From contig VWYX01001137.1 in NCBI GenBank assembly GCA_013396525.1, forward strand, positions 181,263 through 245,262: a stretch of 64,000 bases of DNA, in the 5' to 3' direction. The DNA comes from Chaetorhynchus papuensis (Eukaryota > Chordata > Aves > Passeriformes > Rhipiduridae). The translations under genes and the position numbers were made by a program. The notes under the pieces were generated by a model. That model made no database searches. It was not told where the DNA came from and saw only the letters and a program-made list of their open reading frames with translations. Positions within the stretch are counted from its first letter, which is position 1. Each line of letters opens with the position of its first letter. Below are positions 63,601-64,000 of the stretch, piece after piece.

Positions 63601-64000
63601 GTAACAGCTGTGTCCTGTATCTGATGTTTCAGTCATTCCCAGCAACTTTGTGTGGCAGTGGGTGTTAACGAATTTCACCTCCTATGTGAATCACCTGCAC
63701 TTTGTTGAACTGTACCACTCAAGTGCACTCCTGACCAGTAAATGGTCACACTTCATATCACAGTTCATACTGCTGTACTCCTCAGGCTGTGCCTCCGTAC
63801 AGTTTAAACATTCTTGACCATGTGATACTCAAGACCTAAATCCAAGACTCTGCCAGAGCAGGGAACTGGCCAGAAACATATGTGTCAGGCAGAAGGAGAA
63901 AAGCAGGCATGTGTGGTGTGCAGGTGACACAGGGCAGCATTGCTCAAGGGCTTTGCATTCCCCCGGCGTGGGGGAGCTGCTGTGCTCTGGCAGCTGCATC
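63601..64000. other. SASH1 intronic DNA to the window edge
   Basis: Unique sequence, slightly more GC-rich in the last 60 bases. No feature was recognised. Confidence 0.5.

Noticed and set aside
1..64000. CRISPR array, operon or prokaryotic defence system
   Set aside because: The sequence is plainly vertebrate intronic DNA. There are no spaced direct repeats or dense coding.

Overview
This is intronic vertebrate nuclear DNA, almost certainly from a bird and most likely a passerine (songbird). The signs are several CR1 LINE copies in both orientations, one tRNA-Ile-headed SINE with a CR1-type tail (resembling the passerine TguSINE1 family), and an LTR element of a type I recognise from songbird genomes. 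There are no bacterial-style genes, and nearly all open reading frames are short and spurious.

The window lies inside one gene on the + strand, SASH1 (SAM and SH3 domain-containing protein 1). Three consecutive short coding exons were found, at 22383-22511, 59004-59054 and 59176-59225. They have correct splice sites and compatible phases, and together encode about 77 residues near the N-terminus of this scaffold protein. The coding part of the first exon is upstream of the window. The SH3, SAM and SLY regions lie beyond its right edge. Intron sizes are at least 22.4 kb, 36.5 kb, 121 bp and at least 4.8 kb.

Layout. 1-265: CpG-rich block, probably the edge of the SASH1 promoter CpG island or an alternative first exon. 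266-22382: intron with three CR1 copies and unique DNA. 22383-22511: SASH1 exon. 22512-59003: giant intron holding a degraded CR1, a roughly 0.9 kb CR1 with a dead reverse-transcriptase remnant, hairpin-forming palindromes, the SINE, an assembly gap (32668-32732), and a non-autonomous endogenous-retrovirus-like LTR element (45822-47741) with a tRNA-Lys-type primer site and an internal minisatellite. 59004-59225: two SASH1 exons. 59226-64000: intron with one exon-like 36-nt segment (63565-63600) that would introduce a stop if spliced in.

I found no new protein system. The items most worth checking are the candidate poison microexon, the LTR element with its internal tandem array, the SINE, and the two palindromic structures.
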